Assembly: GCA_002256485.1 (NCBI GenBank)
Contig: NNSG01000009.1
Span: 1 to 64,000, forward strand
DNA length: 64,000 nt
Direction of reading: 5' to 3'
From: Fidelibacterota bacterium 408169
GTDB lineage: Bacteria; Fidelibacterota; Marinisomatia; Marinisomatales; TCS55
The translations under genes and the position numbers were made by a program. A model generated the notes under the pieces. The model was given only the letters and a program-made list of their open reading frames with translations, was not told the DNA's origin and ran no database searches. Position 1 is the first letter of the stretch. Each line of letters starts with the position of its first letter. Of the stretch, positions 53,312 to 63,884 are shown piece after piece.

Positions 53312-53950
53312 TTAGGGTGAAACGGGATTAAAAAACTTTGTTCCTGTCACGGGCTGGCGAATGTAATTAATCACTTCATCCAAGTCTTTCTGATTATTAA
53401 CAAAGTCAATATTATTGGTATTTATAATGACCAATGGTGTATCCTGATAACGGAAAAAATATTCGGTATAAAGTTGGTTCAGGGCATCAATGTATTCTTC
53501 CGATATATTTTTTTCCATATCACGACCTCGGCCGGCAATATTGCGCATAAGCGTATCTGTATCCGCTTGCAAATAAATAACAAGGTCAGGATTTATCACA
53601 TTTTTTTCCAATAGATTAGCGACTGTATCATATAATGACATTTCTTTTTCATCCAAATTCAAGGATGCAAATAACCTGTCTTTTACAAACATATAATCAG
53701 CAATAAGCAGGTTATGAAACATATCCACCTGACGTAATTCCTGCTGCTGTTGATAACGCTTCAATAAAAAGTAGAGTTGTGTCTGAAATGCATACCGCTC
53801 CGGTTCATCGTAAAAATCAGACAAAAATGGATTTTCTCCAAATCCTTCAAGGATTAGTCGAGCGCTCAATCGTTCAGAAAGCAAATTTGCTAAACTTGTT
53901 TTACCCACGCCAATTGGCCCTTCAATGGCGACATAATAAAGATTTCTCAT
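53312..53950 (-). CDS. Deoxynucleoside kinase
   Basis: 212 residues of the dGK/dAK/dCK family. P-loop is EGPIGVGKTSLA; the conserved YAFQTQLYFLLKRYQQQQ and the LID-type RGRDMEKNISEEYIDALN follow. It salvages purine or pyrimidine deoxynucleosides. It overlaps folK by 4 bp and is followed by a small membrane peptide. The folK-dNK order is often seen in FCB-group genomes. Confidence 0.9.
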   Translation of the reverse strand: MRNLYYVAIEGPIGVGKTSLANLLSERLSARLILEGFGENPFLSDFYDEPERYAFQTQLYFLLKRYQQQQELRQVDMFHNLLIADYMFVKDRLFASLNLDEKEMSLYDTVANLLEKNVINPDLVIYLQADTDTLMRNIAGRGRDMEKNISEEYIDALNQLYTEYFFRYQDTPLVIINTNNIDFVNNQKDLDEVINYIRQPVTGTKFFNPVSP

Positions 53951-54453
53951 GCGTTTTTTTCCATTACATGTTTAATCACATTGGATTGATCCGGGCACAT
54001 GTTTAATAATTCTGTTACTGTCATATTAAATACTGGTACGTTGAAATCCGGTGCAAGTTCAGCCCATGGTACCAATACGAACTTACGATTTGCCAAGTCA
54101 GAATGGGGAATAGTTAATTGTTCAGTTTCTAAAAATGAATTTCCGTAAGTCAAAATATCAATATCGATTGTTCGCGGTGAATTTTTTTCTCGCTTTTCCG
54201 GACGACCCAGCAATGTTTCAACATTACGGCAGGCATCAAACAAATCGAATGGAGAAAAGTCTGTTTCAAACGATACAACAGCATTCAAAAATTCGGGTTG
54301 ATCTAAATTGAATAAAGGTGGGGAATTATAAAAGGAAGAACTTTCAATTTTATTTATTTCATGATAGGTAGATAATGCCGTTATCGCACCAGCTAGATTC
54401 GATTCTCGATCACCCAGATTCGAGCCCAAAGATAGGAATCCAGCCTCAGGCAT
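53947..54453 (-). CDS. folK: HPPK: 2-amino-4-hydroxy-6-hydroxymethyldihydropteridine pyrophosphokinase
   Basis: 168 residues from the ATG at 54451-54453, chosen because it gives MPEAGFLSLGSNLGDRESNL, the normal HPPK start. It overlaps the folB stop by 8 bp; a longer frame begins at 54537 but would sit inside folB. The metal-binding SPRTIDIDILTYG and IPHSDLANRKFVL are conserved. It pyrophosphorylates the pterin in folate synthesis. Confidence 0.93.
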   Translation of the reverse strand: MPEAGFLSLGSNLGDRESNLAGAITALSTYHEINKIESSSFYNSPPLFNLDQPEFLNAVVSFETDFSPFDLFDACRNVETLLGRPEKREKNSPRTIDIDILTYGNSFLETEQLTIPHSDLANRKFVLVPWAELAPDFNVPVFNMTVTELLNMCPDQSNVIKHVMEKNA

Positions 54454-54814
54454 TGTCTTCTTTTTTATGGGAGACTTCCACTTCGACTGTATCCAGCATC
54501 CCGTTGATTGGCGCATGGGGTTTACGTACGCGCACATTTATTTCTGAAACAGAAAAACGAGAAAGAATTTCTCTTGCAATAGAATCAGCTAAGGACTCAA
54601 TTAAATAATACGTATCATTTTTTACACAATTATCCACTGTTTTATATACAGCTTCATAATCAATGGTTGATTCCAGGCTATCTGTAGCAATGGCTTCGAT
54701 AAGATCCATTTTCAATTCAACGTCCACTTCAAATTTTCCACCCAGATGTTTTTCCGATTCACTTACACCGTGATAGCCGTAAAACTGCATGTTTTTTAAA
54801 CGAATGATGCCCAT
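54446..54814 (-). CDS. folB: Dihydroneopterin aldolase
   Basis: 122 residues. MGIIRLKNMQFYGYHGVSES is the typical DHNA start; DYEAVYKTVDNCVKN and LIESLADSIARE follow. The conserved catalytic lysine lies in RVRKPHAPING. It cleaves dihydroneopterin in the folate pathway, one step before folK, with which it overlaps. Confidence 0.93.
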   Translation of the reverse strand: MGIIRLKNMQFYGYHGVSESEKHLGGKFEVDVELKMDLIEAIATDSLESTIDYEAVYKTVDNCVKNDTYYLIESLADSIAREILSRFSVSEINVRVRKPHAPINGMLDTVEVEVSHKKEDNA

Positions 54815-54866
54815 GAGAAAAATAAAGTTACTTCTCGTAATGTTCTTTAGTCAACCGGATAGAAAT

Positions 54867-54902
54867 AAAAAAGCCCTCCCGAATTTTCAGGAGGGCTTTT
54901 TG
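54867..54902 (-). terminator. Rho-independent terminator of groSL
   Basis: AGCCCTCC (54872-54879) and GGAGGGCT (54890-54897) form a perfect 8-bp stem with a 10-nt loop. T runs flank it on both strands (AAAAA before, TTTTT after), so it could stop transcription both ways. It lies 16 bp after the groL stop. Confidence 0.85.
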
Positions 54903-54917
54903 GTAGTATGATTGGAA

Positions 54918-56860
<1,943 letters not shown>

Positions 56861-56934
56861 TTAACTCCTATTTTTTATTTTATGTTATTATGTATTGTTT
56901 ATCTTCCAGTAGAATGCCCATAGGCAGCGCGGAA

Positions 56935-56962
56935 ATTATATGTTATTTAATACGAAATACAA
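56935..56962 (-). promoter_or_regulatory. Candidate groSL promoter
   Basis: On the minus strand TATAAT (56935-56940) lies 16 bp after TTGTAT (56957-56962). A second candidate, TAAAAT (56966-56971) 18 bp after TTAGCA (56990-56995), is fully covered by the CIRCE and would be the one HrcA could block. Both are sequence matches only. Confidence 0.5.
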
Positions 56963-56968
56963 TACATT

Positions 56969-56995
56969 TTAGCACTCTTATTATTAGAGTGCTAA
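56969..56995. promoter_or_regulatory. CIRCE operator (HrcA binding site)
   Basis: TTAGCACTC-(9 bp)-GAGTGCTAA is a perfect match to the CIRCE consensus with the right spacer. It ends one base from the dut stop and about 110 bp before groS. HrcA represses groE through CIRCE in many bacteria, and heat releases it. hrcA itself is not in the window. Confidence 0.97.
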
Positions 56996-56996
56996 T

Positions 56997-57434
56997 TTAC
57001 TTCCCTGTGCTTCCAAATCCTCCGCTTCCACGGGTTGTATCTGATAAATCATCTACTAATTCAAAATGAATCGGCGAGCCGTCCATGGCAACTAATTGAA
57101 ATAATCGCTGACCGGGCTCAACCGTATAATCGTCTGTTTTAATATTGTCCACGACAGCCATGATTTCCCCCCTGTATCCACCGTCGATTAAACCGATAGA
57201 ATTGCATAACCGCAACGGTGTTTTGGCAATACTGGAGCGGGGCATGAGCAAATAGGGTTTGTTTTCTGTATTTTCACACGCAATCTGCAAGTGAATTAAA
57301 GTTGTTTCTCCTGCTGTAATGGTTTGCTCATTGATCACAAATAAATCAATTCCAGCATCTCCATCATGGAAATGACCGTGATTTTCGTATAATTGGTTTA
57401 CAGTTTTGTTGAATGGTTTAATTTTTAAATGCAT
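56997..57434 (-). CDS. dut: Deoxyuridine triphosphate nucleotidohydrolase (dUTPase)
   Basis: 145 residues with all five dUTPase motifs: DAGIDL, PRSSIAKTPL, GLIDGGYRGEI, GQRLFQLV and RGSGGFGSTGK. It turns dUTP into dUMP, keeping uracil out of DNA and feeding thymidylate synthesis. Its stop codon touches the CIRCE element of groSL. Confidence 0.95.
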   Translation of the reverse strand: MHLKIKPFNKTVNQLYENHGHFHDGDAGIDLFVINEQTITAGETTLIHLQIACENTENKPYLLMPRSSIAKTPLRLCNSIGLIDGGYRGEIMAVVDNIKTDDYTVEPGQRLFQLVAMDGSPIHFELVDDLSDTTRGSGGFGSTGK

Positions 57435-57462
57435 TAATTATCCTGTATAAAAGTTTGTTTGA

Positions 57463-58329
57463 TTAATTTATCAAGTGTTTTATTATTTCAATGTGTTTTG
57501 GTGTTGAACCACAGCAAGCACCGATTATTGAAGGATTTTGCTCTAAATACCATGATATATTCTCTTCAAAGTTAGAATCGTTTATAATATCAAAATAATC
57601 ATTATCATAATCCGTTTTACCCAAGTTCGGATATACACCCCACTCCCCTGTCCAAAGAGATAAAAAAAGATCTATGGCACTATTCGTTGTTTCAATCTTA
57701 TTACAATTAAGTAATAAACATGAAACTGAAGACGCTTTAATCATATTAATAGTTTCTTCCAATGAATGACCATCAAGAATATGCTCACTGTCCATTAATA
57801 TTATGCTAATCCAATATTCTGATTCAATATTTTGACTTGCTTCAAGAGCAATTTTTATTTCTTCAAAATGACCCATGGTTTCAAAGAGGAAAAAATTTAC
57901 ACCGCTTTCAATAAACCACTCCATCATTTCGCCGTATGTATCTTCCACTGCACTTTTACCGGGATATAATTCCGGTGAATAACAGTCATCAACAGCAGAA
58001 ATAGAACCGGCAACTTGTAGATCTTTGCCCACTGCTTTTCTTGCCAAATCTATAGCAGACATTAAACTTTCTTTTGCTCTTTCTTGCGCACGTTTTGGAG
58101 TATAACCTGCTTTTCGATAACTGTAAGTAGTCGTACGAAATGTATTGGTTGTTATTATATCAGCACCTGCGACGATGTAATCTTGGTGTATGCTTAATAC
58201 AGTTTCCGGATCTATTAGATTTGCTTCTGCAGACCAGAGTGGCAATGGTAGATTAACTCCACGATTGATCAATTCGGTGCCCATAGCACCGTCTAAAATA
58301 TATGGTTTAAATGCTTCTATTATTTTCAA
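57463..58329 (-). CDS. Homocysteine S-methyltransferase-family protein
   Basis: About 288 residues from a TTG at 58327-58329 that has GGGAAAG upstream and yields LKIIEAFKPYILDGAMGTEL. The open frame extends to a TTG at 58393-58395, but that would overlap the permease by 89 bp. The zinc-binding cysteines of the family are LLLNCNK and GACCGSTPKH; TNTFRTTT is the loop before them. It resembles the first domain of MetH or a stand-alone enzyme that methylates homocysteine. No corrinoid or folate domain follows. The exact methyl donor is not known. Confidence 0.82.
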   Translation of the reverse strand: MKIIEAFKPYILDGAMGTELINRGVNLPLPLWSAEANLIDPETVLSIHQDYIVAGADIITTNTFRTTTYSYRKAGYTPKRAQERAKESLMSAIDLARKAVGKDLQVAGSISAVDDCYSPELYPGKSAVEDTYGEMMEWFIESGVNFFLFETMGHFEEIKIALEASQNIESEYWISIILMDSEHILDGHSLEETINMIKASSVSCLLLNCNKIETTNSAIDLFLSLWTGEWGVYPNLGKTDYDNDYFDIINDSNFEENISWYLEQNPSIIGACCGSTPKHIEIIKHLIN

Positions 58330-59626
58330 ATTTCTTTCCCAAATAATATAAAGCGATACTAGCGAGAAATAAAGATACACCAACAATTGATTCAAACGTC
58401 TGCTCTATAAATGTATAAAATAATATCCAAAAATTAACCAACAGAAAAAATGTAGGCGTCCAGGGATATCCCCATACTTTGTATGGCCTCGGTAAATCCG
58501 GTTCACGTTTACGTAAAACAAACACAGATGCGACTGTTGCAGAATTTGTAATGATAAGCGCAATACCAGTATACATTAACACTTGTTCGAAAGATGAAGT
58601 AAAAATAAATAACAGGCAAATAACCAATTGCAAAATAAATGCGTATACCGGAATTCCCTGTTTATTCTGTTTCGCTAATAGACTAATATATCTGTGATCT
58701 TCACCCATGGTTTCCATGATTCTAGGACCGATAAAAACATAGCTGCTAACGGTAGAAAGAAGTAAAATTGAAATTCCCAGGCCAATAAGCCCCGCACCAG
58801 TTTCACCGAAAACTTTTAGTCCTGAAATATAACCCACTTCTACCTGGCCAGCCATTTCTGCAATGGGAGTGGTATATAAAAATACATAGTTTATCAGCAC
58901 ATACAATACCATCACAAAAAATGTACCCATTAACAAAGAGCCTGGTAAATCTTTTTGAGGATTTTTCACCTCACCTGCAAAATACACAGTTGAGTTCCAC
59001 CCGGTATAGGCATAATACACCCACACGAGACTTACAGCAAATCCAGAACTCATCATCAATTTCATATCACCCGGTTTTGGGAATACTGTAATATTTTGTC
59101 CTGAAGCAATCATGAAGCCTGCACAAATAAAAATAAAAATCAGTCCTACTTTCACAGCTGTTGACCAACCTTGGAAAAATGTCCCCCATTTTAGACTAAA
59201 TGCATGAAGTAAATGAAAGAAAAGAATCATAATAAATGCAACCCAAATAGGATTAAATACCGGAAATACTGCAGTAAAATATTTACCCAATGCCATAGCT
59301 GCCAAAACGGCTGGTGCAGAAAAACCAACTGTTGCTGAAACGAATCCACCGGCAAACCCAATTGCAGGATGAATAATTCGACTTAACAAATGGTACTCTC
59401 CACCTGACCTGGGTAATGCAGCTCCTAATTCACTGTAAGAAAGCGCTCCGCATAATGCCACTATTCCTCCTATAATCCATAGCATCATTAAGGGAAAAAC
59501 AGATTTAATATCATTAAGCTGAAAACCGAGGCTGGTAAATACACCGGTACCAATCATTGATGCAACTACAAAAGACGATGCCGTCCACAAAGATACGTGG
59601 CGATTATGAGATGGGCTTTCTGACAT
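58307..59626 (-). CDS. APC-superfamily amino acid permease
   Basis: 439 residues with about twelve membrane helices. The N-terminal SFVVASMIGTGVFTSLG is the usual substrate-site loop of APC transporters, and LPRSGGEYHLLSRIIHP follows. VYYAYTGWNSTVYFAGEVKNPQKDLP is the consensus loop between helices 6 and 7. It brings in amino acids, possibly for the homocysteine/methionine gene downstream; this link is guesswork. Confidence 0.88.
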   Translation of the reverse strand: MSESPSHNRHVSLWTASSFVVASMIGTGVFTSLGFQLNDIKSVFPLMMLWIIGGIVALCGALSYSELGAALPRSGGEYHLLSRIIHPAIGFAGGFVSATVGFSAPAVLAAMALGKYFTAVFPVFNPIWVAFIMILFFHLLHAFSLKWGTFFQGWSTAVKVGLIFIFICAGFMIASGQNITVFPKPGDMKLMMSSGFAVSLVWVYYAYTGWNSTVYFAGEVKNPQKDLPGSLLMGTFFVMVLYVLINYVFLYTTPIAEMAGQVEVGYISGLKVFGETGAGLIGLGISILLLSTVSSYVFIGPRIMETMGEDHRYISLLAKQNKQGIPVYAFILQLVICLLFIFTSSFEQVLMYTGIALIITNSATVASVFVLRKREPDLPRPYKVWGYPWTPTFFLLVNFWILFYTFIEQTFESIVGVSLFLASIALYYLGKKFENNRSI

Positions 59627-59638
59627 TATCTGGTTGAA

Positions 59639-60004
59639 TTATGCGCGATATAATTGATAGGCCAACAATATCCATGCAATAATAAATGCTGTGCCTCCAA
59701 ATGGTGTAACTGCGCCAAGCCATCGTGTGTCTGTAATCACCAATAAATACAGGGAACCGGAAAAAAAGATAATTCCAAACATAATCAAGTATACCGGGAA
59801 TCTCAATGCATCCACAGAGATATGAAAACCGATTGCTCCTATGACAAGTAAACCCAAGGCATGCCAGAAATGATAACGAACTGCCTTTTCAAAAGTGAGT
59901 AAATCAGCTGTGGATACCATTTCTTTAAGACTGTGGGCTCCAAATGCTCCAAATAATACAGCCAATGCCATAAATACAGCACCGCCAACCAGGGCCAATT
60001 TCAT
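59639..60004 (-). CDS. DUF423 small membrane protein (YgdD-like)
   Basis: 121 residues with four hydrophobic segments. AVLFGAFGAHSLKEMVS near the N-terminus and VTPFGGTAFIIAWILLA at the end are typical of DUF423. The function is unknown. It is 9 bp after the MscS gene. Confidence 0.88.
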   Translation of the reverse strand: MKLALVGGAVFMALAVLFGAFGAHSLKEMVSTADLLTFEKAVRYHFWHALGLLVIGAIGFHISVDALRFPVYLIMFGIIFFSGSLYLLVITDTRWLGAVTPFGGTAFIIAWILLAYQLYRA

Positions 60005-60013
60005 CTTAACTCC

Positions 60014-61057
60014 TTATTCTTCAGTATTTTTTTGAACAACCGTTCGAATGGGGAATGGGATCTCGATACCTTCTTCATCAAAGCGTTTGTGCAACCGTTT
60101 GATAAATTCATGAACCATAGGATGATGATCGCCATATTTACCGGCACGCATGTAAACAGTAAAATTTATACTGGAATCAGCAAAGACTTGAAATCGAACG
60201 ATAGGTTCATATTCCTTGCTGGCAACATCTAATTCATCAATGACCGTTTGAGCTACTTCAGTTGTTATTCGCTCAACCTGCTCCAAGTCGCTATCATAAG
60301 CAACACCCACAGGAATCTTGACAGAATAACTGGTATCTTTCAGGTCATAATCCTTTGTGATAGCCTGGGATAATTTGTTATTTGGAATGCTGATTACATT
60401 ATTGGCACGTTCCACCATAGTTGTATTTCGCCATGTAATATTGGTTATATATCCTTTCTGACCGCTATCTAATTCTACAAAATCGCCAATCCTGACTTTT
60501 TGGGATAATAAAATATGTAATCCTGCGAAAAAATCAGATAATGTATCTTTTAATGCTAAAGATATGGCAAGACCGCCTACACCTAATGCTGTCAAAATAG
60601 GCGCAATTGAAATACCAAAGGATTGCAGTATAATCATTAAACCAATGGCAAGAATGGTAATGCGGGCCAAGTTGGAAAAAATAGCAGTTGAAGGAAACCG
60701 AGAACCTTTACTTTCTGACCATTGATTGAGCAAATCGATTGCCAAGGTTGATGCTGTCATAGTAACCGACAGCATGAGAAGTGTCATAGCCAGTTTCGCA
60801 GCATAAAGATTATATGGCGTTCCAATTTCGATACTTCCCGCTGCAATATAAAACGCAATTAGGAAAAACCAGTAAATGATATATTTTTCAATTGCGGCAA
60901 AAATAATATCGTCACCTTTCCAAGATGTTTTGGATGTGATTTTTTCTATACGACTATGAACAAATCGTTTAAAAATCCAACCAGCGAAAATTCCAATTGC
61001 AATTGTGATAACGGGCGGAGCCCAAACAGTATAAAGTTCTAGTATTTGATCCATCAT
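60014..61057 (-). CDS. Small-conductance mechanosensitive channel (MscS family)
   Basis: 347 residues: four membrane helices at the N-terminus, with the pore helix LTALGVGGLAISLALKDTLSD (about 157-176), then the beta domain KVRIGDFVELDSGQKGYITN and NNVISIPNNKLSQA. It opens under membrane tension during osmotic downshift. The N-terminal extension of one helix over E. coli MscS is common. Confidence 0.92.
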   Translation of the reverse strand: MMDQILELYTVWAPPVITIAIGIFAGWIFKRFVHSRIEKITSKTSWKGDDIIFAAIEKYIIYWFFLIAFYIAAGSIEIGTPYNLYAAKLAMTLLMLSVTMTASTLAIDLLNQWSESKGSRFPSTAIFSNLARITILAIGLMIILQSFGISIAPILTALGVGGLAISLALKDTLSDFFAGLHILLSQKVRIGDFVELDSGQKGYITNITWRNTTMVERANNVISIPNNKLSQAITKDYDLKDTSYSVKIPVGVAYDSDLEQVERITTEVAQTVIDELDVASKEYEPIVRFQVFADSSINFTVYMRAGKYGDHHPMVHEFIKRLHKRFDEEGIEIPFPIRTVVQKNTEE

Positions 61058-61084
61058 AAGACCGTGAAATTACAACGTAAAGTT

Positions 61085-62782
61085 TTAATTCTCCTCCACT
61101 TCTATTTTTACTACAACCTGTAATTCACTATCCGGAAAAATATAATCATTATAGTCATGTTCATCCAGCAAATAATCCCTGCGAAAAACATGTTTTCCAT
61201 CAATATACAGGGATAAATACTCCAATGAATGTTCTTCATTAAATACCCATGACAATCCATGTAATTCATTTCCTTTCATGGATTTTTCTGATCGCAAATT
61301 TCCTGAATTGTAGCGGTCTGTCTTCGTGGTTATCCCAGTTTTAAATCGTGTAATTGTTTTTTCCATCCCAAGATTATTCCAGTTTTTTTGAAAAACGACT
61401 TTGTTTCGTTTAAAAACCTGAACCTGTTTAAACCTGCCATTATCAAAGTAATCTAATTGGCATAGGAGTTGACCAAAATAAAAATATGCCTCTTTTGTAA
61501 TAACGCCACTGGGACTATATATGCGCATAACACCATGGATATCTCCTTTTGAATATGTCGTTACGCTGAATAGTTGTCCATGATCAAACCAATTATAGAT
61601 AACTCCATTTGGTTTATCATTCAAATATGTACCACTTTCTTTTATCAAGCCTGATGAATTCCATACTGTAAATGGACCGGTTCGAATTCCCTTGTCATAG
61701 GTCCAAGATGATTGTTTCTGTCCGTTTGAATAATAATCAATTTTTACTCCTTCGAGTTTACCATTCGAATACGTCATTTTGCTTTTAATCTTACTTTCAA
61801 TTGGATTAATCTTATTCTTCACTTTAGAAATAATTTCTTCCAACTGTTCGAATGGTATAGTAAATATTTTATTTTTTGGAGTACCATATCCATAATAAAA
61901 TTTTACAGGTCCATTTAACATTCCATTAGAGAAAATTTTAGTTGAGTCCAAATCGCCGTTTATCGTGTACCATTTCCACTCACCTATTTTGATACCATTT
62001 TGATATTCCCCACTCACAGCTTTTTGACCGTTCACATGCCAGATTTTGTATTTACCCATATATTGGTTATTAGAAAATTGAATTAGGGAATCCAATCCTT
62101 TAGTATCACTATGCCATTTCCATTCACCATTCTTTTTATCATTTATATACGTACCTGTCATTGCCTTTTTTCCTCTGTCATTCCAAATGGATACAGGTCC
62201 ATCTTTAATACCATTATTATAGGTCACGATACGTTCTTTTTTTCCAGATGTGTTATACCACGTCCATTTTCCATGGGGAATGCCAAATTTATAATTTCCT
62301 ATTAATGACTTTTTCCCATTGGAATTGTAATGAATAGATTTACCATGATACTTGTGATTCAGATACATTATTTTGCGCAATTTCATTCCCGATGAAGAAT
62401 AATCGATACTTTTACCGGAAAGCATTCCTTTATCGAAAGTCCTTAATGAATCTGGGATTCCATCTCTTCCAAACCATAACCATTTATCACTCTTGAGATT
62501 ATTTTCAAATTTACCTTTTGCCATGACTTCTCCAGACCGTGAATACGCCACGTGTTTTCCATGCTGGATATTCCTCATCATATCCGTTGCTGAGGCCAAT
62601 TGTCCATTTTGGTAATACATCAATAATTCAACTATGGTTGAATCTTTTTCTCTATCTTTTTTTTGTACTTTTATTATGGCCACTGTCTTTTCCCGATTAT
62701 TATCATAGCGGTCGATAACAACAGAAACCGGAGCACAACTAAACATAAAGAGCGTAAATATTAAAGGAATGATTTTATTCAT
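61085..62782 (-). CDS. MORN-repeat (YwqK-type) lipoprotein
   Basis: 565 residues. The signal peptide has a C at residue 16 (LFMFSC) that fits a lipobox loosely. Then come about fifteen MORN_2-type repeats of 20-25 residues with consensus like G-x-Y-x-N-G-x-x-x-G-x-W-x-W-Y (GNYKFGIPHGKWTWYN, GEYQNGIKIGEWKWYT). YwqK proteins are named antitoxins in Bacillus, but here no toxin is adjacent and the size is far larger. A surface or periplasmic scaffold is possible. Confidence 0.82.
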   Translation of the reverse strand: MNKIIPLIFTLFMFSCAPVSVVIDRYDNNREKTVAIIKVQKKDREKDSTIVELLMYYQNGQLASATDMMRNIQHGKHVAYSRSGEVMAKGKFENNLKSDKWLWFGRDGIPDSLRTFDKGMLSGKSIDYSSSGMKLRKIMYLNHKYHGKSIHYNSNGKKSLIGNYKFGIPHGKWTWYNTSGKKERIVTYNNGIKDGPVSIWNDRGKKAMTGTYINDKKNGEWKWHSDTKGLDSLIQFSNNQYMGKYKIWHVNGQKAVSGEYQNGIKIGEWKWYTINGDLDSTKIFSNGMLNGPVKFYYGYGTPKNKIFTIPFEQLEEIISKVKNKINPIESKIKSKMTYSNGKLEGVKIDYYSNGQKQSSWTYDKGIRTGPFTVWNSSGLIKESGTYLNDKPNGVIYNWFDHGQLFSVTTYSKGDIHGVMRIYSPSGVITKEAYFYFGQLLCQLDYFDNGRFKQVQVFKRNKVVFQKNWNNLGMEKTITRFKTGITTKTDRYNSGNLRSEKSMKGNELHGLSWVFNEEHSLEYLSLYIDGKHVFRRDYLLDEHDYNDYIFPDSELQVVVKIEVEEN

Positions 62783-62951
62783 CTGTAGAATCTAAACAAT
62801 AATATTGATTAGGATTTAGATTAGGAAAAGCATAAACCTGTCTTCTACTCGCCTGCCAGGCGGAAAGAGAAACGGGATGAAAGCACTGTTAGAGTGGTCG
62901 ACTTGGGAAATTTTATCAGTAAAATTTTCCACAGCGACTGTTTCTTTTGTA

Positions 62952-62981
62952 GCCGTCCCGACATGCCAATGTCGGGATGGC
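62952..62981. repeat. Strong hairpin (13-bp stem, 4-nt loop)
   Basis: GCCGTCCCGACAT-GCCA-ATGTCGGGATGGC pairs over 13 bp with one G-T wobble. No T tract follows, so it is not a terminator on either strand. It looks like a repetitive extragenic palindrome; the half-sequence TCCCGACAT recurs at 63021-63029. Confidence 0.65.
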
Positions 62982-63148
62982 GAATCGTGGTGGATAAATG
63001 GAGTAATTGCGATTCTTTCCCGACATTTCCACGACCCCAACACTAAGTACATGGAGTAGGGGATATTAGATGTGTACAGGATAAGGATGACTATTTGTTT
63101 TTAGTATTCGTAGATAATCTTGGTAAGGCGGAAAAATTGAATATGGAA

Positions 63149-63177
63149 TTGAATTTGTATTGACTCATCATTATACT
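63149..63177 (+). promoter_or_regulatory. Promoter of the orphan plus-strand gene
   Basis: TTGAAT (63149-63154) and TATACT (63172-63177) are 17 bp apart, and the AAGGAGG ribosome-binding site lies at 63201-63207. This gives a compact, conventional expression signal for the gene at 63213. Confidence 0.6.
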
Positions 63178-63212
63178 TTTCACAAATTCTATTAACCTAT
63201 AAGGAGGCCATT

Positions 63213-63884
63213 ATGAAGTATCTAATTATCTTCTGTGCTTTCATCAGCAATTTGTTTGCACAAGAACTTGAATCAGCCATGGATGCATGGAATAACATTA
63301 TGCAAACGCCGGAAATCGTTGATTATTTTCATGGCGTATTTGACAAGTTGGGTATAACAGTTGATGGTATGGAAGATGATTTCACCGTGCATCATCAAGG
63401 TGATATAATTACTTTTACTAAAGGTATCGATGATGATATAGATTTTCTAGTTCCATTACAAAAACAGAATATTCTCAACATGATCAGCCATTCTAAAGAT
63501 GGTAAAATTAATCCTGAAGAATCCTGGAGAATTCTATCCGTTTTATTTACACCGCTGACGTATGAAACGTTGAAAGTTCCTACACTTGCCACAAACTGGC
63601 GTCGAAAACTGGCAGGAGTTGAGGATTTAATTCATGTTTATTTACTAAACCCATCGGTAGGAGAAGCAAATAAACACACTCTAATCTATGTAAAAGGCCA
63701 ATGGCTGGTTATAGAAGGACTCCACGGAAATCCTCGGCGTACTTACAGAATGACGCCTGAACAATCGTTGGAATATCAACGGCGTACATTTGCAGCAATT
63801 AAAAAAGATTCTTTTTGGGAATGGTGGCGATTTGCCAGTTGGTATAAAGAATGGCGAAAGGCATGTTCAGTTACACATTCATGA
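63213..63884 (+). CDS. Secreted protein of unknown function
   Basis: 223 residues. A clear signal peptide (MKYLIIFCAFISNLFAQ) is followed by a soluble domain. Features seen are GDIITFTKGIDDDIDFLVPL (an SCP2-like look), then a conserved-looking LLNPSVGEANKHTLIYVKGQWLVIEG and a Trp-rich end (SFWEWWRFASWYKEW). I recognise no family. It is the only confident plus-strand gene, has a strong AAGGAGG and its own promoter, so it looks well expressed. Its stop region overlaps the convergent partial gene by 6 bp. Confidence 0.8.
   Translation: MKYLIIFCAFISNLFAQELESAMDAWNNIMQTPEIVDYFHGVFDKLGITVDGMEDDFTVHHQGDIITFTKGIDDDIDFLVPLQKQNILNMISHSKDGKINPEESWRILSVLFTPLTYETLKVPTLATNWRRKLAGVEDLIHVYLLNPSVGEANKHTLIYVKGQWLVIEGLHGNPRRTYRMTPEQSLEYQRRTFAAIKKDSFWEWWRFASWYKEWRKACSVTHS

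Larger units (their letters stand above)
62783..63212. other. 430-bp intergenic stretch with palindromes and no confident gene
   Basis: This is the largest gap of the window and also the switch from minus- to plus-strand genes. It holds two hairpins, CGCCT-GCC-AGGCG (62850-62862) and a 13-bp stem at 62952-62981, plus a third copy of CCCGACAT at 63022-63029 without a partner. Frames of 60 and 78 codons cross it but have no ribosome-binding site and no family look. A decayed or non-coding mobile repeat is the best guess. Confidence 0.5.

Noticed and set aside
62816-63059. Short frames of 78 (minus) and 60 (plus) codons in the large gap
   Set aside because: They cross the hairpin repeats, lack ribosome-binding sites and have the odd composition of translated repeats.
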